DNA of 64,000 nucleotides, taken from Tatumella ptyseos ATCC 33301 (GTDB lineage Bacteria; Pseudomonadota; Gammaproteobacteria; Enterobacterales; Enterobacteriaceae). Of this stretch, positions 9,412 to 18,561 are shown piece by piece; within the stretch, counting starts at the first letter, position 1, and each line of letters opens with the position of its first letter. The position numbers and the translations under genes were made by a program. The notes under the pieces are model-generated. The model worked only from the letters and a program-made list of their open reading frames with translations. It was not told the DNA's origin and did no database searches. The stretch spans positions 124,001 to 188,000 of the forward strand of contig NZ_JMPR01000038.1 of NCBI RefSeq assembly GCF_000735525.1, given 5' to 3'.

Positions 9412-12400
9412 ATGTCAGATAAGACAAGTTATTCGCTGCCCGTCAATGCCGGCGACCACCGTCAGCTGGGGCTGTTAACAGGCGCAGCTTTGGCCGCAGA
9501 GTGTGCAGATATTGCAGAACGCCATAACGGGCCACTGTTACTGATCACCAATGACATGCAGTCTGCCCTGCATCTGCGGGGGGAAATCCGTCAGTTCACG
9601 ACCCTGCCCGTGAGCCACTTACCTGACTGGGAAACCCTTCCTTACGACAGTTTTTCTCCCCATCAGGATATTATTTCGGAACGTTTATCGACGCTCTATC
9701 AGCTGCCCGCCATGGAAAAAGGGGTACTGATCCTGCCGGTCAATACCCTGATGCAGCGTGTCTGCCCGCATTCTTTCCTGCAGGGATATGCCCTGATGAT
9801 GTCCCGGGGGCAAAAGGTATCCCGTGATTTATTGCGTGAGCAACTTGACCAGGCCGGTTACCGGCATGTGGACCAGGTGATGGAACATGGTGAGTTTGCC
9901 ATCCGTGGTGCCCTGCTCGACCTGTTCCCCATGGGCAGTGAACAGCCCTACCGGATTGATTTTTTTGATGATGAAATCGACAGCCTGCGTCTCTTCGATA
10001 CGGACAGTCAGCGAACCCTGGAAGAAGTGGATGCCATTAATCTTCTGCCTGCCCATGAGTTCCCGACGGATAAAGCCTCAATAGAGCTTTTCCGTACCCA
10101 ATGGCGTGAACATTTTGATGTGTTACGCGATGCCGGTCATATCTATCAGCAGGTCAGCAAAGGCACCCTGCCGGTGGGGATTGAATACTGGCAACCGCTG
10201 TTCTTCTCTTCACCACTACTGCCCTTGTTTGACTATCTGCCTGCCAGTACCCTGCTGTTGAGCTGCGGTGATCTTCAGGCCGGCAGTGAACGTTTCTGGC
10301 AGGATACAAAACAGCGTTATGAGAACCGACGGGTGGATCCGTTACGCCCGCTGCTGGAGCCACAGACGCTCTGGCTGCCGCCGGATACGCTAATGACCGC
10401 CCTGAAGCAATGGCCGTTGATCCGGCTGGCCAGCGGGGAAGTCAAAGACAAGGCAGCTAATACGAACCTGAGCTACAGCCCCCTGCCGGATATCAGCCTG
10501 CAGGCTCAGGCCCGGGAACCGCTCGGTGCGCTACGCAACTTCATCGAGTCGTTTGACGGCGCCATTATTTTTTCGGTAGAGAGCCAGGGACGCCGTGAAC
10601 GGCTCCAGGAGCAGCTGAGTAAAATAAAAATCCGTCCGACAGACATCGGGCTGCTGAACGACGCCAGCGCTCCCGGCTATTATCTGATGACGGGCCCGGC
10701 AGAACGCGGGTTTATCGATAATCTGCGGCAGCGTGCACTGATCTGTGAAACCGACTTACTGGGCGAACGGGTCGTTCACCGCCGCCAGGACAACCGCAAA
10801 ACCATTAATCCGGATGTGCTGATCCGTAACCTGGCCGAACTGCATCCCGGGCAGCCGGTGGTTCACCTGGAACACGGTGTTGGCCGTTACGCCGGAATGA
10901 CGACCCTGGAAGCCGGCGGTGTCAAAGGTGAGTATCTGATGCTGACCTATGCCGGCAATGCCAGCCTGTATGTGCCGGTCTCGTCTTTACACCTGATCAG
11001 CCGTTATGCCGGTGGTGCCGATGAAAATGCCCCGCTGCATAAACTGGGCAGTGACAGCTGGAGCCGCGCCCGTCAGAAAGCGGCGGAAAAAGTCCGCGAT
11101 GTGGCCGCAGAATTGCTGGATATCTATGCCCAGCGGGCGGCAAAAACCGGTTATGCGTTCAGACATCAGCGCGAGATGTATCAGAAGTTCTGTGAGGGCT
11201 TCCCTTATGAAACCACTCCGGATCAGGGACAAGCCATTAATGCTGTGCTGAGTGATATGTGCCAGCCGCTGGCGATGGACAGGCTGGTCTGCGGGGATGT
11301 CGGTTTCGGTAAAACCGAAGTCGCCATGCGCGCCGCCTTCCTGGCAGTAGAAAATAACAAGCAGGTCGCGGTGCTGGTACCGACGACTCTGCTGGCACAA
11401 CAGCACTTCGATAATTTCCGTGACCGTTTCGCTGACTGGCCGGTGCGGATCGAGATGCTTTCACGCTTCCGTACCACCAAAGAGCAGAATGCGGTTCTGC
11501 AGGAAGCCAGCGAAGGTAAAGTCGATATTCTGATCGGTACCCACAAACTGCTGATGAGTGATCTGAAATGGCATGATCTGGGATTACTGATTGTCGATGA
11601 AGAACACCGTTTCGGGGTCCGGCACAAAGAGCGTATTAAGGCGATGCGGGCAGATGTGGATATTCTTACGCTGACCGCCACCCCGATCCCGCGGACACTG
11701 AACATGGCGATGAGCGGTATGCGTGATCTGTCGATTATTGCGACACCACCGGCCCGTCGTCTTGCGGTTAAAACCTTTGTCCGTGAATATGATGACCTGG
11801 TGGTCCGTGAGGCTATCCTGCGTGAAGTGCTGCGCGGAGGTCAGGTGTATTACCTGTATAACGATGTCGAAAACATCAGTAAAGCCGCAGAACGCCTGGC
11901 CACTCTGGTGCCGGAAGCCCGTGTCAGCGTCGGTCACGGGCAGATGCGTGAACGTGAACTGGAACGGGTGATGAATGATTTCCATCACCAGCGCTTCAAT
12001 GTCCTGGTCTGCACCACCATTATCGAAACCGGTATCGATATTCCGAGCGCCAATACCATCATTATTGAACGCGCCGACCACTTCGGCCTGGCACAGTTGC
12101 ACCAGTTACGCGGACGCGTGGGACGTTCACATCACCAGGCCTATGCCTGGTTGCTGACGCCGCATCCGAAAGCGATGACCACCGATGCGAAGAAGCGTCT
12201 GGAAGCCATTGCCTCGCTGGAAGACCTGGGAGCCGGATTTGCGCTGGCGACCCATGACCTGGAAATCCGCGGTGCCGGTGAATTACTGGGTGAGGATCAA
12301 AGCGGACAGATGGAAACGCTCGGCTTTACCCTGTATATGGAGCTGCTGGAAAACGCCGTCGAAGCACTGAAAGAAGGACGTGAACCGTCACTGGAAGATC

Positions 12401-12855
12401 TGACCAGTCAGCAGACGGAAGTGGAATTAAGGCTGCCTGCCCTGCTGCCGGAGGAGTATATTCCGGATGTGAATACCCGCTTGTCTTTCTACAAACGTAT
12501 CGCCAGTGCGGAGCATGAAGACGAAATCCAGGAGCTGAAGGTCGAACTGATTGACCGTTTCGGACTGCTACCGGACCCGGCCCGCTATCTGCTGGACATT
12601 GCACGTCTGCGTCAGCAAGCGAAGGCGCTGGGGATCCGGAAAATTGAAGCCGGAGAGAAAGGGGGGTATATCGAGTTTGCTGAGAAAAACCATGTCGACC
12701 CTGGCTGGCTGATTGGTCTGTTACAGAAAGATCCGCAGCAGTGGAAGCTGGAAGGTCCGGTAAAACTGCGCTTTACCCGTGACCTGCAGGAACGAAAGGT
12801 ACGTATCGAGTGGGTTGCAGAACTGTTAGTGCAAATGCAGCAGCACCGGCTGTAA
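9412..12855 (+). CDS. mfd: Transcription-repair coupling factor Mfd
   Basis: DNA translocase that removes RNA polymerase stalled at lesions and recruits UvrA. The 1147 aa length is one residue from E. coli Mfd. An UvrB-like N-terminal module includes LADWETLPYDSFSPHQ-like residues (about 80-95). The polymerase-binding region contains VVHLEHGVGRYAGM (about 483-496). RecG-type motor motifs are GDVGFGKTE (about 628-636), DEEH (about 729-732) and TATPIPRTL, followed by the TRG region and the C-terminal UvrA-masking domain. ATG 9412 follows a purine-rich stretch. It is monocistronic. Confidence 0.98.
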   Translation: MSDKTSYSLPVNAGDHRQLGLLTGAALAAECADIAERHNGPLLLITNDMQSALHLRGEIRQFTTLPVSHLPDWETLPYDSFSPHQDIISERLSTLYQLPAMEKGVLILPVNTLMQRVCPHSFLQGYALMMSRGQKVSRDLLREQLDQAGYRHVDQVMEHGEFAIRGALLDLFPMGSEQPYRIDFFDDEIDSLRLFDTDSQRTLEEVDAINLLPAHEFPTDKASIELFRTQWREHFDVLRDAGHIYQQVSKGTLPVGIEYWQPLFFSSPLLPLFDYLPASTLLLSCGDLQAGSERFWQDTKQRYENRRVDPLRPLLEPQTLWLPPDTLMTALKQWPLIRLASGEVKDKAANTNLSYSPLPDISLQAQAREPLGALRNFIESFDGAIIFSVESQGRRERLQEQLSKIKIRPTDIGLLNDASAPGYYLMTGPAERGFIDNLRQRALICETDLLGERVVHRRQDNRKTINPDVLIRNLAELHPGQPVVHLEHGVGRYAGMTTLEAGGVKGEYLMLTYAGNASLYVPVSSLHLISRYAGGADENAPLHKLGSDSWSRARQKAAEKVRDVAAELLDIYAQRAAKTGYAFRHQREMYQKFCEGFPYETTPDQGQAINAVLSDMCQPLAMDRLVCGDVGFGKTEVAMRAAFLAVENNKQVAVLVPTTLLAQQHFDNFRDRFADWPVRIEMLSRFRTTKEQNAVLQEASEGKVDILIGTHKLLMSDLKWHDLGLLIVDEEHRFGVRHKERIKAMRADVDILTLTATPIPRTLNMAMSGMRDLSIIATPPARRLAVKTFVREYDDLVVREAILREVLRGGQVYYLYNDVENISKAAERLATLVPEARVSVGHGQMRERELERVMNDFHHQRFNVLVCTTIIETGIDIPSANTIIIERADHFGLAQLHQLRGRVGRSHHQAYAWLLTPHPKAMTTDAKKRLEAIASLEDLGAGFALATHDLEIRGAGELLGEDQSGQMETLGFTLYMELLENAVEALKEGREPSLEDLTSQQTEVELRLPALLPEEYIPDVNTRLSFYKRIASAEHEDEIQELKVELIDRFGLLPDPARYLLDIARLRQQAKALGIRKIEAGEKGGYIEFAEKNHVDPGWLIGLLQKDPQQWKLEGPVKLRFTRDLQERKVRIEWVAELLVQMQQHRL

Positions 12856-12942
12856 ACGTCAAGCCTCCGTCTGAAGTGAACCCCGAAAGCCGGACACACC
12901 AGGTTGAGGGATGAAAGTTAGCTTTGTAATCACAAGGTAGTC

Positions 12943-12975
12943 ATGGGTGGGCCGGAATCCCACCCATTTTCATTT
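12943..12975 (+). terminator. Intrinsic terminator after mfd
   Basis: ATGGGTGGG (12943-12951) pairs with CCCACCCAT (12959-12967), loop 7, followed by TTTCATTT. It ends mfd transcription and abuts the 3' end of the decayed hcp-like frame on the other strand. Confidence 0.75.
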
Positions 12976-13192
12976 ATGCCGTTGGCCGCTGATCCCGGAC
13001 GTCTGTGTACTGAATATTTCCCTCCACACTACGCCATATAATTTTTTCATACTGAAGACTGACGCTTTCAACAGGGTTTATTTTGTCGTTCCCTGCCTGC
13101 TTCATATTCAGCACACCGCCTGCGGTAATCCCGCCGTAAAACCGGTGTGTTCTACCTTGCCCCGCCCCGGTCAGCCTGTGTTGGTTCTGCAT
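12974..13192 (-). pseudogene. Decayed fragment resembling type VI secretion Hcp (TssD)
   Basis: An open frame of about 72 codons whose last ~45 residues resemble the C-terminus of enterobacterial Hcp tube proteins. The stretch SLQYEKIIWRSVEGNIQYTD followed by an RPTA-like end matches my memory of Hcp ends of the form LRYEKITWTYKDGNI...ERPTA. The preceding residues (AGQ..., NMKQ) fit weakly. Nothing recognisable encodes the N-terminal two thirds upstream (to about 13360), so I read this as a truncated remnant, not a working gene. A chance ORF is not excluded. Confidence 0.42.
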
Positions 13193-13361
13193 AAGTATAT
13201 CTGTCAGAGAAAATAGCTTAATATATTTAAGCCGGTTTCAGTCGGTAAGTTCCTGGCCTTTAACCGGAATCAGAGCAGAAATGCCTGCTGATGGTTTCTG
13301 GCCGGAAAAGTCGCCACAACACTTCCGGAAGGATCCGGAGGTGACGCTTACTTAAGGTCTG
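13193..13361. other. Short gap between hcp remnant and the ADP-ribosyltransferase gene
   Basis: AT-rich around 13190-13230, with candidate -10 sequences but no convincing pair. GGAGGTGAC at 13338-13346 looks like a ribosome site but sits about 16 bases from the downstream ATG, and an in-frame TAA at 13353 lies between them. Confidence 0.35.
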
Positions 13362-13922
13362 ATGATGTTAATATGGAAAAAAAATTATCATCCGAATATT
13401 GATACCCTTTATCGATTAGATTTCTTACCACCCAACGTAATTTTGAGCAAAGGTTTTAAAGGCACAAACTCACTATGGATGAATAACATCTTTGGAGAGC
13501 ACACCGTTTTTGCATCAAAATCCCTCAGAGGGATCAGCCGTTTTTTCTTAGAATCGGTGCTGAATAAGCATGTTGATGGCAGCAATCGTTCCGGATCCTT
13601 AAGCTCGAAAAGAGCGTTATATCCTTCCGGAAAAAAATGTTACGTCTATCAGATAAATGCCACTGCTTTGGATGTTGTCGATGTTGCGGAGGATTTAAAG
13701 CACGTGCTGTCACAGCGCGATACATCACGACTTTATCTTTATAATAAATCCGTAATTTATCCGAAAAGCAATAACAACAATGAAGAGACTCTGGATGATC
13801 TTTATTTTGACGCCGCAGTAAGACTCAATCGTTATAATTATAATTTAGTGACACATACTGAAGAAGTTATTATCCGTGGCCCCGTTTCTCCCAAAAGAAT
13901 TACGATTTATCAGTCTCTGTAA
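13362..13922 (+). CDS. Putative ADP-ribosyltransferase, pertussis/cholera-toxin-type fold
   Basis: The 186 aa protein shows the three landmarks of the R-S-E class of mono-ADP-ribosyltransferases in order. LYRLDFLPPNVI (16-27) gives the NAD-binding arginine R18 and matches the toxin motif LYRxDxRPPxxI. FASKSLRGI (50-58) takes the place of the STS strand. TEEVIIRGPVSPKRI (166-180) gives a candidate catalytic E168 with the usual Pro-x-x-Ile after it. YVYQINATALDV in between fits the core beta strand. There is no signal peptide, and an in-frame stop nine bases upstream rules out a longer start in this frame. The gene is clearly AT-richer than its neighbours, which suggests transfer. The target is unknown. 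The ASKS site departs from the STS consensus, so activity is uncertain. Confidence 0.55.
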   Translation: MMLIWKKNYHPNIDTLYRLDFLPPNVILSKGFKGTNSLWMNNIFGEHTVFASKSLRGISRFFLESVLNKHVDGSNRSGSLSSKRALYPSGKKCYVYQINATALDVVDVAEDLKHVLSQRDTSRLYLYNKSVIYPKSNNNNEETLDDLYFDAAVRLNRYNYNLVTHTEEVIIRGPVSPKRITIYQSL

Positions 13923-13943
13923 GACTCTGTCGCATTAAACATG

Positions 13944-13970
13944 GGTCAGGTACCTTTAAAGTACCTGACC
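13944..13970 (+). terminator. 10-bp inverted repeat after the ADP-ribosyltransferase gene
   Basis: GGTCAGGTAC (13944-13953) and GTACCTGACC (13961-13970) form a perfect stem with a 7-base loop, 21 bases after the stop. No T run follows, so terminator function is uncertain. Confidence 0.4.
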
Positions 13971-14294
13971 ATGCCTTCCTCAAATCATCGGAAACAGCGA
14001 CTGTATGACCGCTGCAAACGGGTACTGTTTAAACCACCACGACAGACTGAAACAAAGCCGGTTCTCAGATATGGCTCAAACAATACCGGCCTTTTTGACG
14101 AGATTTACTGCACTACTGAGATACATAACTGTACGGTCGATGACGATAGCCATCGCTGCTGTTGAGAGAAGGCGTGACAACCGTGAGCCGTAATTTGCGG
14201 GAAAACCTTGGACGGCTCACTGAACTGCACCGTAATCCATCGGGTGTCCAACTTTTGAGATGCATTCCGTCGGGGGCTTGATTATATAACGCCC
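13971..14294. other. Gap between the ADP-ribosyltransferase gene and ycfJ
   Basis: About 320 bases with no believable gene. A 74-codon frame at 13941-14165 has no recognisable features. The right part holds the IS-end-like repeat at 14221-14267. I see no immunity gene or B subunit for the neighbouring toxin-like protein. Confidence 0.45.
14221..14267. repeat. 45-bp IS-end-like repeat, copy 2
   Basis: It begins GAACTGCACC and ends TTTTGAGATGCATTC. It shares most positions with copy 1 at 4661-4706. The segment GTGTCCAACTTTT resembles IS150-group terminal repeats as I remember them. It lies at the edge of the accessory islet, so it may mark past insertion-element activity. Confidence 0.42.
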
Positions 14295-14837
14295 TTAACT
14301 GCGCGCGCTGTCAATAATCAGCTGGCCCCGGTTGTCCAGCGGAATACGGGTCCCGGGGTCGTTATCCATTCGGATTTTGCCCTGCTGGTCGCCTATCTTA
14401 TAGGTCACATCATAGCCCAGCGTTTTTTCCTGCTTATCATAGACGGTTCTGCACTGCTGACGTGTCGTGGTGTAGGTATCACGATCCTGTAAACCGGCCT
14501 GAGCCTGGTTACCCGCATATCCGCCGGCCACTGCCCCGGCGACCGTCGCCAGTGTACGCCCGTGCCCTCCGCCGAACTGATGCCCCAGTACCCCGCCGGC
14601 GACTGCACCAAGCACCGAGCCGGCCAGACGGTTTTCATCCTGAACTGCACGGCGGTGAACCACATTAACCGCGTGACACTCCTGGCGGGGGGTTTTGATC
14701 ACCTCACGGATAGGTGTTGCCGACATCACCTGCGCGAATTCCGGATTGCGATGAAATATATTCACACCTGCCACCGACGCGATGCCCAATGCGGCGGCTA
14801 TCCCGATTCCTGCACCTGCAACCATTGATTTATTCAC
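14295..14837 (-). CDS. ycfJ: Glycine-zipper membrane protein YcfJ
   Basis: Envelope protein of unknown function, 180 aa, alignable with E. coli YcfJ over its whole length. A hydrophobic N-terminal helix (about 5-25) is followed by conserved TPRQEC, then a glycine-zipper pair (SVLGAVAGGVLGHQFGGG and VAGAVAGGYAGNQ) and the end segment GYDVTYKIGDQQGKIRMD. I chose GTG 14837 because AGGAGG lies six bases upstream and the protein then starts VNKSMVAG like MNKSMLAG in E. coli; the longer frame to 14867 lacks support. Confidence 0.9.
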   Translation of the reverse strand: MNKSMVAGAGIGIAAALGIASVAGVNIFHRNPEFAQVMSATPIREVIKTPRQECHAVNVVHRRAVQDENRLAGSVLGAVAGGVLGHQFGGGHGRTLATVAGAVAGGYAGNQAQAGLQDRDTYTTTRQQCRTVYDKQEKTLGYDVTYKIGDQQGKIRMDNDPGTRIPLDNRGQLIIDSARS

Positions 14838-15005
14838 AGGGATCCTCCTGACTGATCGAATGACCACGCATTAACATAGTGACGCTGGCGTGCGTGTCCC
14901 GCCTTACGGGTGGCAGTCTGTCAGAATCACTCGCGGGTCACTATCAGACAAACGGAAAAAATGGCTGTCAGCACATCTCTGGCGACATTTTGGGAAGCTT
15001 CTGAT

Positions 15006-15036
15006 AAAACCCCGGCCACAGGCGGGCCGGGGTTAA
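15006..15036 (-). terminator. Intrinsic terminator after ndh
   Basis: AACCCCGGCC (15008-15017) pairs with GGCCGGGGTT (15025-15034), loop 7. On the minus strand the stem is followed by TTTTATC. It closes the ndh transcript. Confidence 0.85.
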
Positions 15037-15046
15037 GGAGAGGAAA

Positions 15047-16354
15047 TTAGTGCAGTTTCAGCTTAGGCCGGATCACCCGGTTGATGCTGCCGGACAGCAT
15101 CATCAGCCCGGTTTTGAAATAACCGTGCAGTGCTATCTGGTGCATACGGTACAGGGAGATATAGACCATACGGGCAATCTTGCCCTCAACCATCATTGAG
15201 CCACGCATCAGGTTACCCATCAGGCTGCCGACCGTTGAGAAACGGGACAGTGACACCAGGGAGCCGTAATCCTTATAGACGTAGTCCTGCTGAGCCTTAC
15301 CTTTACGACGGGCAATGATATTTGCCAGCACCCGGGACGCCATCTGATGAGCAGACTGCGCACGCGGAGGCACAAACCCGCCCCCCGGTAACGCACAGGA
15401 CGCACAGTCACCGATGGCATAGATATCTTCATCGCGGGTGGTCTGTAGCGTCGACGTAACCACCAGCTGGTTGATGCGGTTGGTTTCCAGGCCGCCGATA
15501 TCCTTCATAAAGTCAGGCGCTTTAATCCCGGCCGCCCAGACCATCAGGTCCGCGTGGATTTTCTCACCGGATTTGGTTTCCAGCCCGTCAGCATCGGCAC
15601 GCGTCACCATGGTTTGCGTCAGAACATTCACGCCCAGCTTTTTAAGCTCAAGTTCTGCCGCCGCAGAGATACGCGGTGGTAATGCCGGCAGAATGCGTTC
15701 TCCGGCTTCCACCAGAGTCACATTGAGGGCTTCACCGCCCAGCTCTTTGTAACCATAGCTGTGCAGTTCTTTAACCGCATTATAAAGTTCAGCGGACAGC
15801 TCGACCCCGGTCGCCCCGCCACCGACGATAGCGATATTTACTTTTTTCTGCGGCTGAGTCCCGGCACTGTATTTCAGGAACAGATTAAGCATCTGGTTGT
15901 GGAAGCGCTGCGCCTGATGCGGGTTATCCAGGAAAATACAGTGTTCTTTGACGCCGGGGGTACCGAAGTCATTCGACGCACTGCCTAACGCCATCACCAG
16001 CGTGTCATAGGGTAAATCACGCTCTTCAACCAGCACCTGACCATCCTCATCACGGATTTCGGCCAGACGCAGACTTTTCTGTTCGCGGTTAATTTCTGTC
16101 AGTGTGCCCAGACGGAAGGTAAAGTGATGATGATGGGCCTGAGCCAGATAACTGAGGGCATCAATACCTTCATCCATCGAACCTGCCGCAATTTCGTGTA
16201 ACAGAGGTTTCCATAAGTGCGTCTGATTTCGATCAACCAGCGTTATCTCAGCTTTCTTATGTCGTCCCAGTTTATTACCCAGTTGAGTCGCCAGCTCCAG
16301 TCCACCGGCACCACCGCCCACAATGACGATTTTTTGCACAGATGTAGTCAACAA
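15047..16354 (-). CDS. ndh: NADH dehydrogenase type II Ndh
   Basis: Peripheral inner-membrane flavoprotein that passes electrons from NADH to quinone without pumping protons. The 435 aa protein matches E. coli Ndh (434 aa) throughout. The FAD dinucleotide fold [12 protein letters not shown] is near residue 13, the NADH fold [12 protein letters not shown] near 180, and GDCAS binds FAD further on. The C-terminal region [25 protein letters not shown] is the membrane anchor. In E. coli it is repressed by FNR; I did not find a clear FNR box upstream here. It is monocistronic. Confidence 0.97.
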   Translation of the reverse strand: MLTTSVQKIVIVGGGAGGLELATQLGNKLGRHKKAEITLVDRNQTHLWKPLLHEIAAGSMDEGIDALSYLAQAHHHHFTFRLGTLTEINREQKSLRLAEIRDEDGQVLVEERDLPYDTLVMALGSASNDFGTPGVKEHCIFLDNPHQAQRFHNQMLNLFLKYSAGTQPQKKVNIAIVGGGATGVELSAELYNAVKELHSYGYKELGGEALNVTLVEAGERILPALPPRISAAAELELKKLGVNVLTQTMVTRADADGLETKSGEKIHADLMVWAAGIKAPDFMKDIGGLETNRINQLVVTSTLQTTRDEDIYAIGDCASCALPGGGFVPPRAQSAHQMASRVLANIIARRKGKAQQDYVYKDYGSLVSLSRFSTVGSLMGNLMRGSMMVEGKIARMVYISLYRMHQIALHGYFKTGLMMLSGSINRVIRPKLKLH

Positions 16355-16654
16355 AACCCCCCGAAAGATCCACTGATAGTTAAACCAGGATGATAATACC
16401 CTTAGCTAACATAAAGTTAAATTTCAAAATACAACCTGAATTCAGCATAACACGAGCCGGTAAGCGGTTCCTATCAAAATGATAAGCACAAAAAAAGAAC
16501 GACAGAATAATATTTTGTGACGGGAAAAGTCGCAGAGAAAACATCAGAGGAGCGGAGGGATATGCAGATGAAAGAGTAAGCCCATCTCATCAATCCCGGG
16601 CAACTCCCCGGCTTACGGGAGTTCGTAAGCCGGGGAGTCGGTCAACGACGGTGC
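16355..16654. promoter_or_regulatory. ndh promoter region and gap to nagZ
   Basis: 300 bases without a gene. The AT-rich part at about 16375-16500 must hold the minus-strand ndh promoter. It contains a near-perfect palindrome TATCA-AAA-TGATA (about 16473-16485) that is not an FNR consensus. The lower end holds a 15-bp perfect hairpin after nagZ. Confidence 0.45.
16603..16638 (-). terminator. Perfect 15-bp hairpin after nagZ
   Basis: Arms 16603-16617 (ACTCCCCGGCTTACG) and 16624-16638 are exact complements around a 6-base loop, 16 bases after the nagZ stop. There is no T tract on the minus strand. It shares the core CGGCTTAC/GTAAGCCG with the hairpin at 36959-36987. Confidence 0.5.
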
Positions 16655-17698
16655 TCAGCCTTCGGCTTTTTTCTCCAGCCAGCGTTGCTGCAATGCCGCT
16701 AACTGCTGATGATTCTCTTTCCAGCGTGAATGCTGCTGCAGGGCGGCATAGCCCGTAGTCCCACGGTGAAATAAACGGGTCAGACGTTCCGCGGTGGTAT
16801 GTGGCAGGTGATCCAGCACCTCAATCGCGCCCGCACGGTGATTACAGACCAGTACAACATCACACCCGGCAGCCAGGGATTGCTGCGCCCTTTCAGGGTA
16901 AGAGCCCATCACGGCGGCCCCTTCCATCGACAGATCGTCGGAGAAAATGACACCGGAAAAACCCAGTTCCTGACGCAGGACAGTTTTCAGCCAGTACGGT
17001 GAGCCAGACGCCGGTTGCGGATCCACGGCCGGATAAATCACATGCGCCGGCATAACGGCATCCAGTCCCTGACGGCGGATTAACTGGCTGAATATTGCCA
17101 TATCGTGTTCACGTAAGGTTTTTTCATCCCGCAGATCAATCGGCGTTTCTTTGTGCGAATCGGCCTGTACCGCACCATGCCCGGGGAAGTGCTTACCGGT
17201 GGTTTTCATTCCGGCGTCGTGCATACCGGCAATAAACTGTTCAGCCACTGACAATGCTATCTGCGGGTTGTCATGGAATGAACGGTCACCGATCGCTGCA
17301 CTGATATGGCCGATATCCAGTACCGGCGCAAAACTGATATCGATGTCCATCGCCGTCATTTCTGCGGCCATCTGCCAGCCGGCTTCTTTGGCCAGACGAC
17401 CGGCCTGTTGCTCATTTTCAGTCAGTGCAGAAAATGACTGCATGGCCGGAAGTTGAGTAAAGCCTTCGCGAAAACGTTGTACCCGCCCGCCTTCCTGGTC
17501 CACGGCCACCACCAGCCGGGTGTGCGAAGCCGCACGGATCTGGCGGACCAGTTCAGCCAGCTGGTCCAAAGAGTGGTAGTTACGGCTGAACAGGATCACC
17601 CCGCCGGTCAGCGGATGTTGCAGCAACTCACACTCTTCGCTATCCAGCTCGTAGCCTTCCACATCCAGCATCAGGGGGCCGGGAATTGATGTTGTCAT
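16655..17698 (-). CDS. nagZ: Beta-N-acetylglucosaminidase NagZ
   Basis: Cytoplasmic family 3 glycosidase that cuts GlcNAc from anhydromuropeptides during murein recycling. The 347 aa protein has the catalytic loop [18 protein letters not shown], whose His/Asp pair act as acid/base, and the nucleophile aspartate in [17 protein letters not shown] start it at ATG 17698 ([19 protein letters not shown]), as in the family. The frame stays open to 17842, but that extension is unlike NagZ and runs into thiK. It lies downstream of thiK on the same strand. In E. coli ycfP follows; here it is absent. Confidence 0.95.
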   Translation of the reverse strand: MTTSIPGPLMLDVEGYELDSEECELLQHPLTGGVILFSRNYHSLDQLAELVRQIRAASHTRLVVAVDQEGGRVQRFREGFTQLPAMQSFSALTENEQQAGRLAKEAGWQMAAEMTAMDIDISFAPVLDIGHISAAIGDRSFHDNPQIALSVAEQFIAGMHDAGMKTTGKHFPGHGAVQADSHKETPIDLRDEKTLREHDMAIFSQLIRRQGLDAVMPAHVIYPAVDPQPASGSPYWLKTVLRQELGFSGVIFSDDLSMEGAAVMGSYPERAQQSLAAGCDVVLVCNHRAGAIEVLDHLPHTTAERLTRLFHRGTTGYAALQQHSRWKENHQQLAALQQRWLEKKAEG

Positions 17699-17733
17699 AA
17701 TACTTTTCCTAATCCGTACGCAATGGTATTGAT

Positions 17734-18561
17734 TTAAAATGAGAGCGTCTGCCAGCTCTGACGGGCGAGCTGCCGGAACTGCGGATGCCCGGTCTGTTCT
17801 GCCCGTAACTGATACCAGCAGGCAGACAGCAAACTTAACCACGGCTGCCAGCGACGAATTTGCCGGGTTAAGTGTTCAGGAGCAATCCCTGAGTGGCGGG
17901 CATAGCAGGTTATCCAGCGTGAAGCATGTTGTGGATCATTCATGGAAATGATGGCCAGATCAACCGCAATATCGCCGTCGGCGCTATATTCCCAGTCAAT
18001 AAAGTGATACCCGTCGCTCCCCTGCACGACATTACCGGCGTGAAGATCCATATGTACCGGTGCCAGGCGCAACGGCGCAGGCTCTCTCCGCTGTCGCAGG
18101 CGTCGCCAGTGACGAAGCCAGTGAACATGGTGTTCACGACAGAGCAGCCAGTACTGTTCCAGAAGCGTGGTAAAACAGAGCCGGTAACCGGTGAGTGGCT
18201 GGCGATGTAAGCGGATAAGCTGTGCCGTGATCCCGCCATACTGTTCAGAGAATGTCTGTGGTGACAGCCCTTCCCCGGCTTGCCAGGGTTGCACTAACCA
18301 ATGCCGGTCAACGGCCAGCGGAGGTAATACCAGGTGCCCGGCGGCCAGTTTTTTTAGCACCCGGTATTCACGCCGACGATCAACAAACGGCAAAGGCTGT
18401 CGCGGTTGCTGACGGGCGACCAGCGTGACGTCAGGAAGGGTGATTTTAACAGACTGACCGCTCAGCCCGGGAAGGGATAAAAAACACCCGGCAGAGAGAC
18501 CGGCCGGGTGGTATTGACGAAGCAGCGTTTCCAGCGAGGGATCAATCGACGGCGTTGCCAC
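17734..18561 (-). CDS. thiK: Thiamine kinase ThiK
   Basis: Cytoplasmic phosphotransferase that makes thiamine monophosphate for thiamine salvage. The 275 aa length is close to E. coli ThiK (274). It has the APH-type catalytic loop [11 protein letters not shown] with its Asp and Asn, then the metal-binding segment [17 protein letters not shown]. The likely start is GTG 18561, which overlaps the end of lpoB by 20 bases, has GGAG five bases upstream and gives the family length; no ATG fits. The sequence has diverged more than its neighbours. Confidence 0.86.
   Translation of the reverse strand: MATPSIDPSLETLLRQYHPAGLSAGCFLSLPGLSGQSVKITLPDVTLVARQQPRQPLPFVDRRREYRVLKKLAAGHLVLPPLAVDRHWLVQPWQAGEGLSPQTFSEQYGGITAQLIRLHRQPLTGYRLCFTTLLEQYWLLCREHHVHWLRHWRRLRQRREPAPLRLAPVHMDLHAGNVVQGSDGYHFIDWEYSADGDIAVDLAIISMNDPQHASRWITCYARHSGIAPEHLTRQIRRWQPWLSLLSACWYQLRAEQTGHPQFRQLARQSWQTLSF

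Noticed and set aside
12947-13216. 89-codon plus-strand frame after mfd.
   Set aside because: It starts in the mfd terminator and has no recognisable sequence; the opposite strand shows the better Hcp match.
13941-14165. 74-codon frame after the ADP-ribosyltransferase gene, considered as immunity protein.
   Set aside because: It begins in a hairpin, lacks a ribosome site and has an unstructured, cysteine-ended sequence.
16460-16500. Possible FNR box upstream of ndh.
   Set aside because: The palindrome reads TATCA-AAA-TGATA, the reverse orientation of TTGAT-N4-ATCAA with the wrong spacing.
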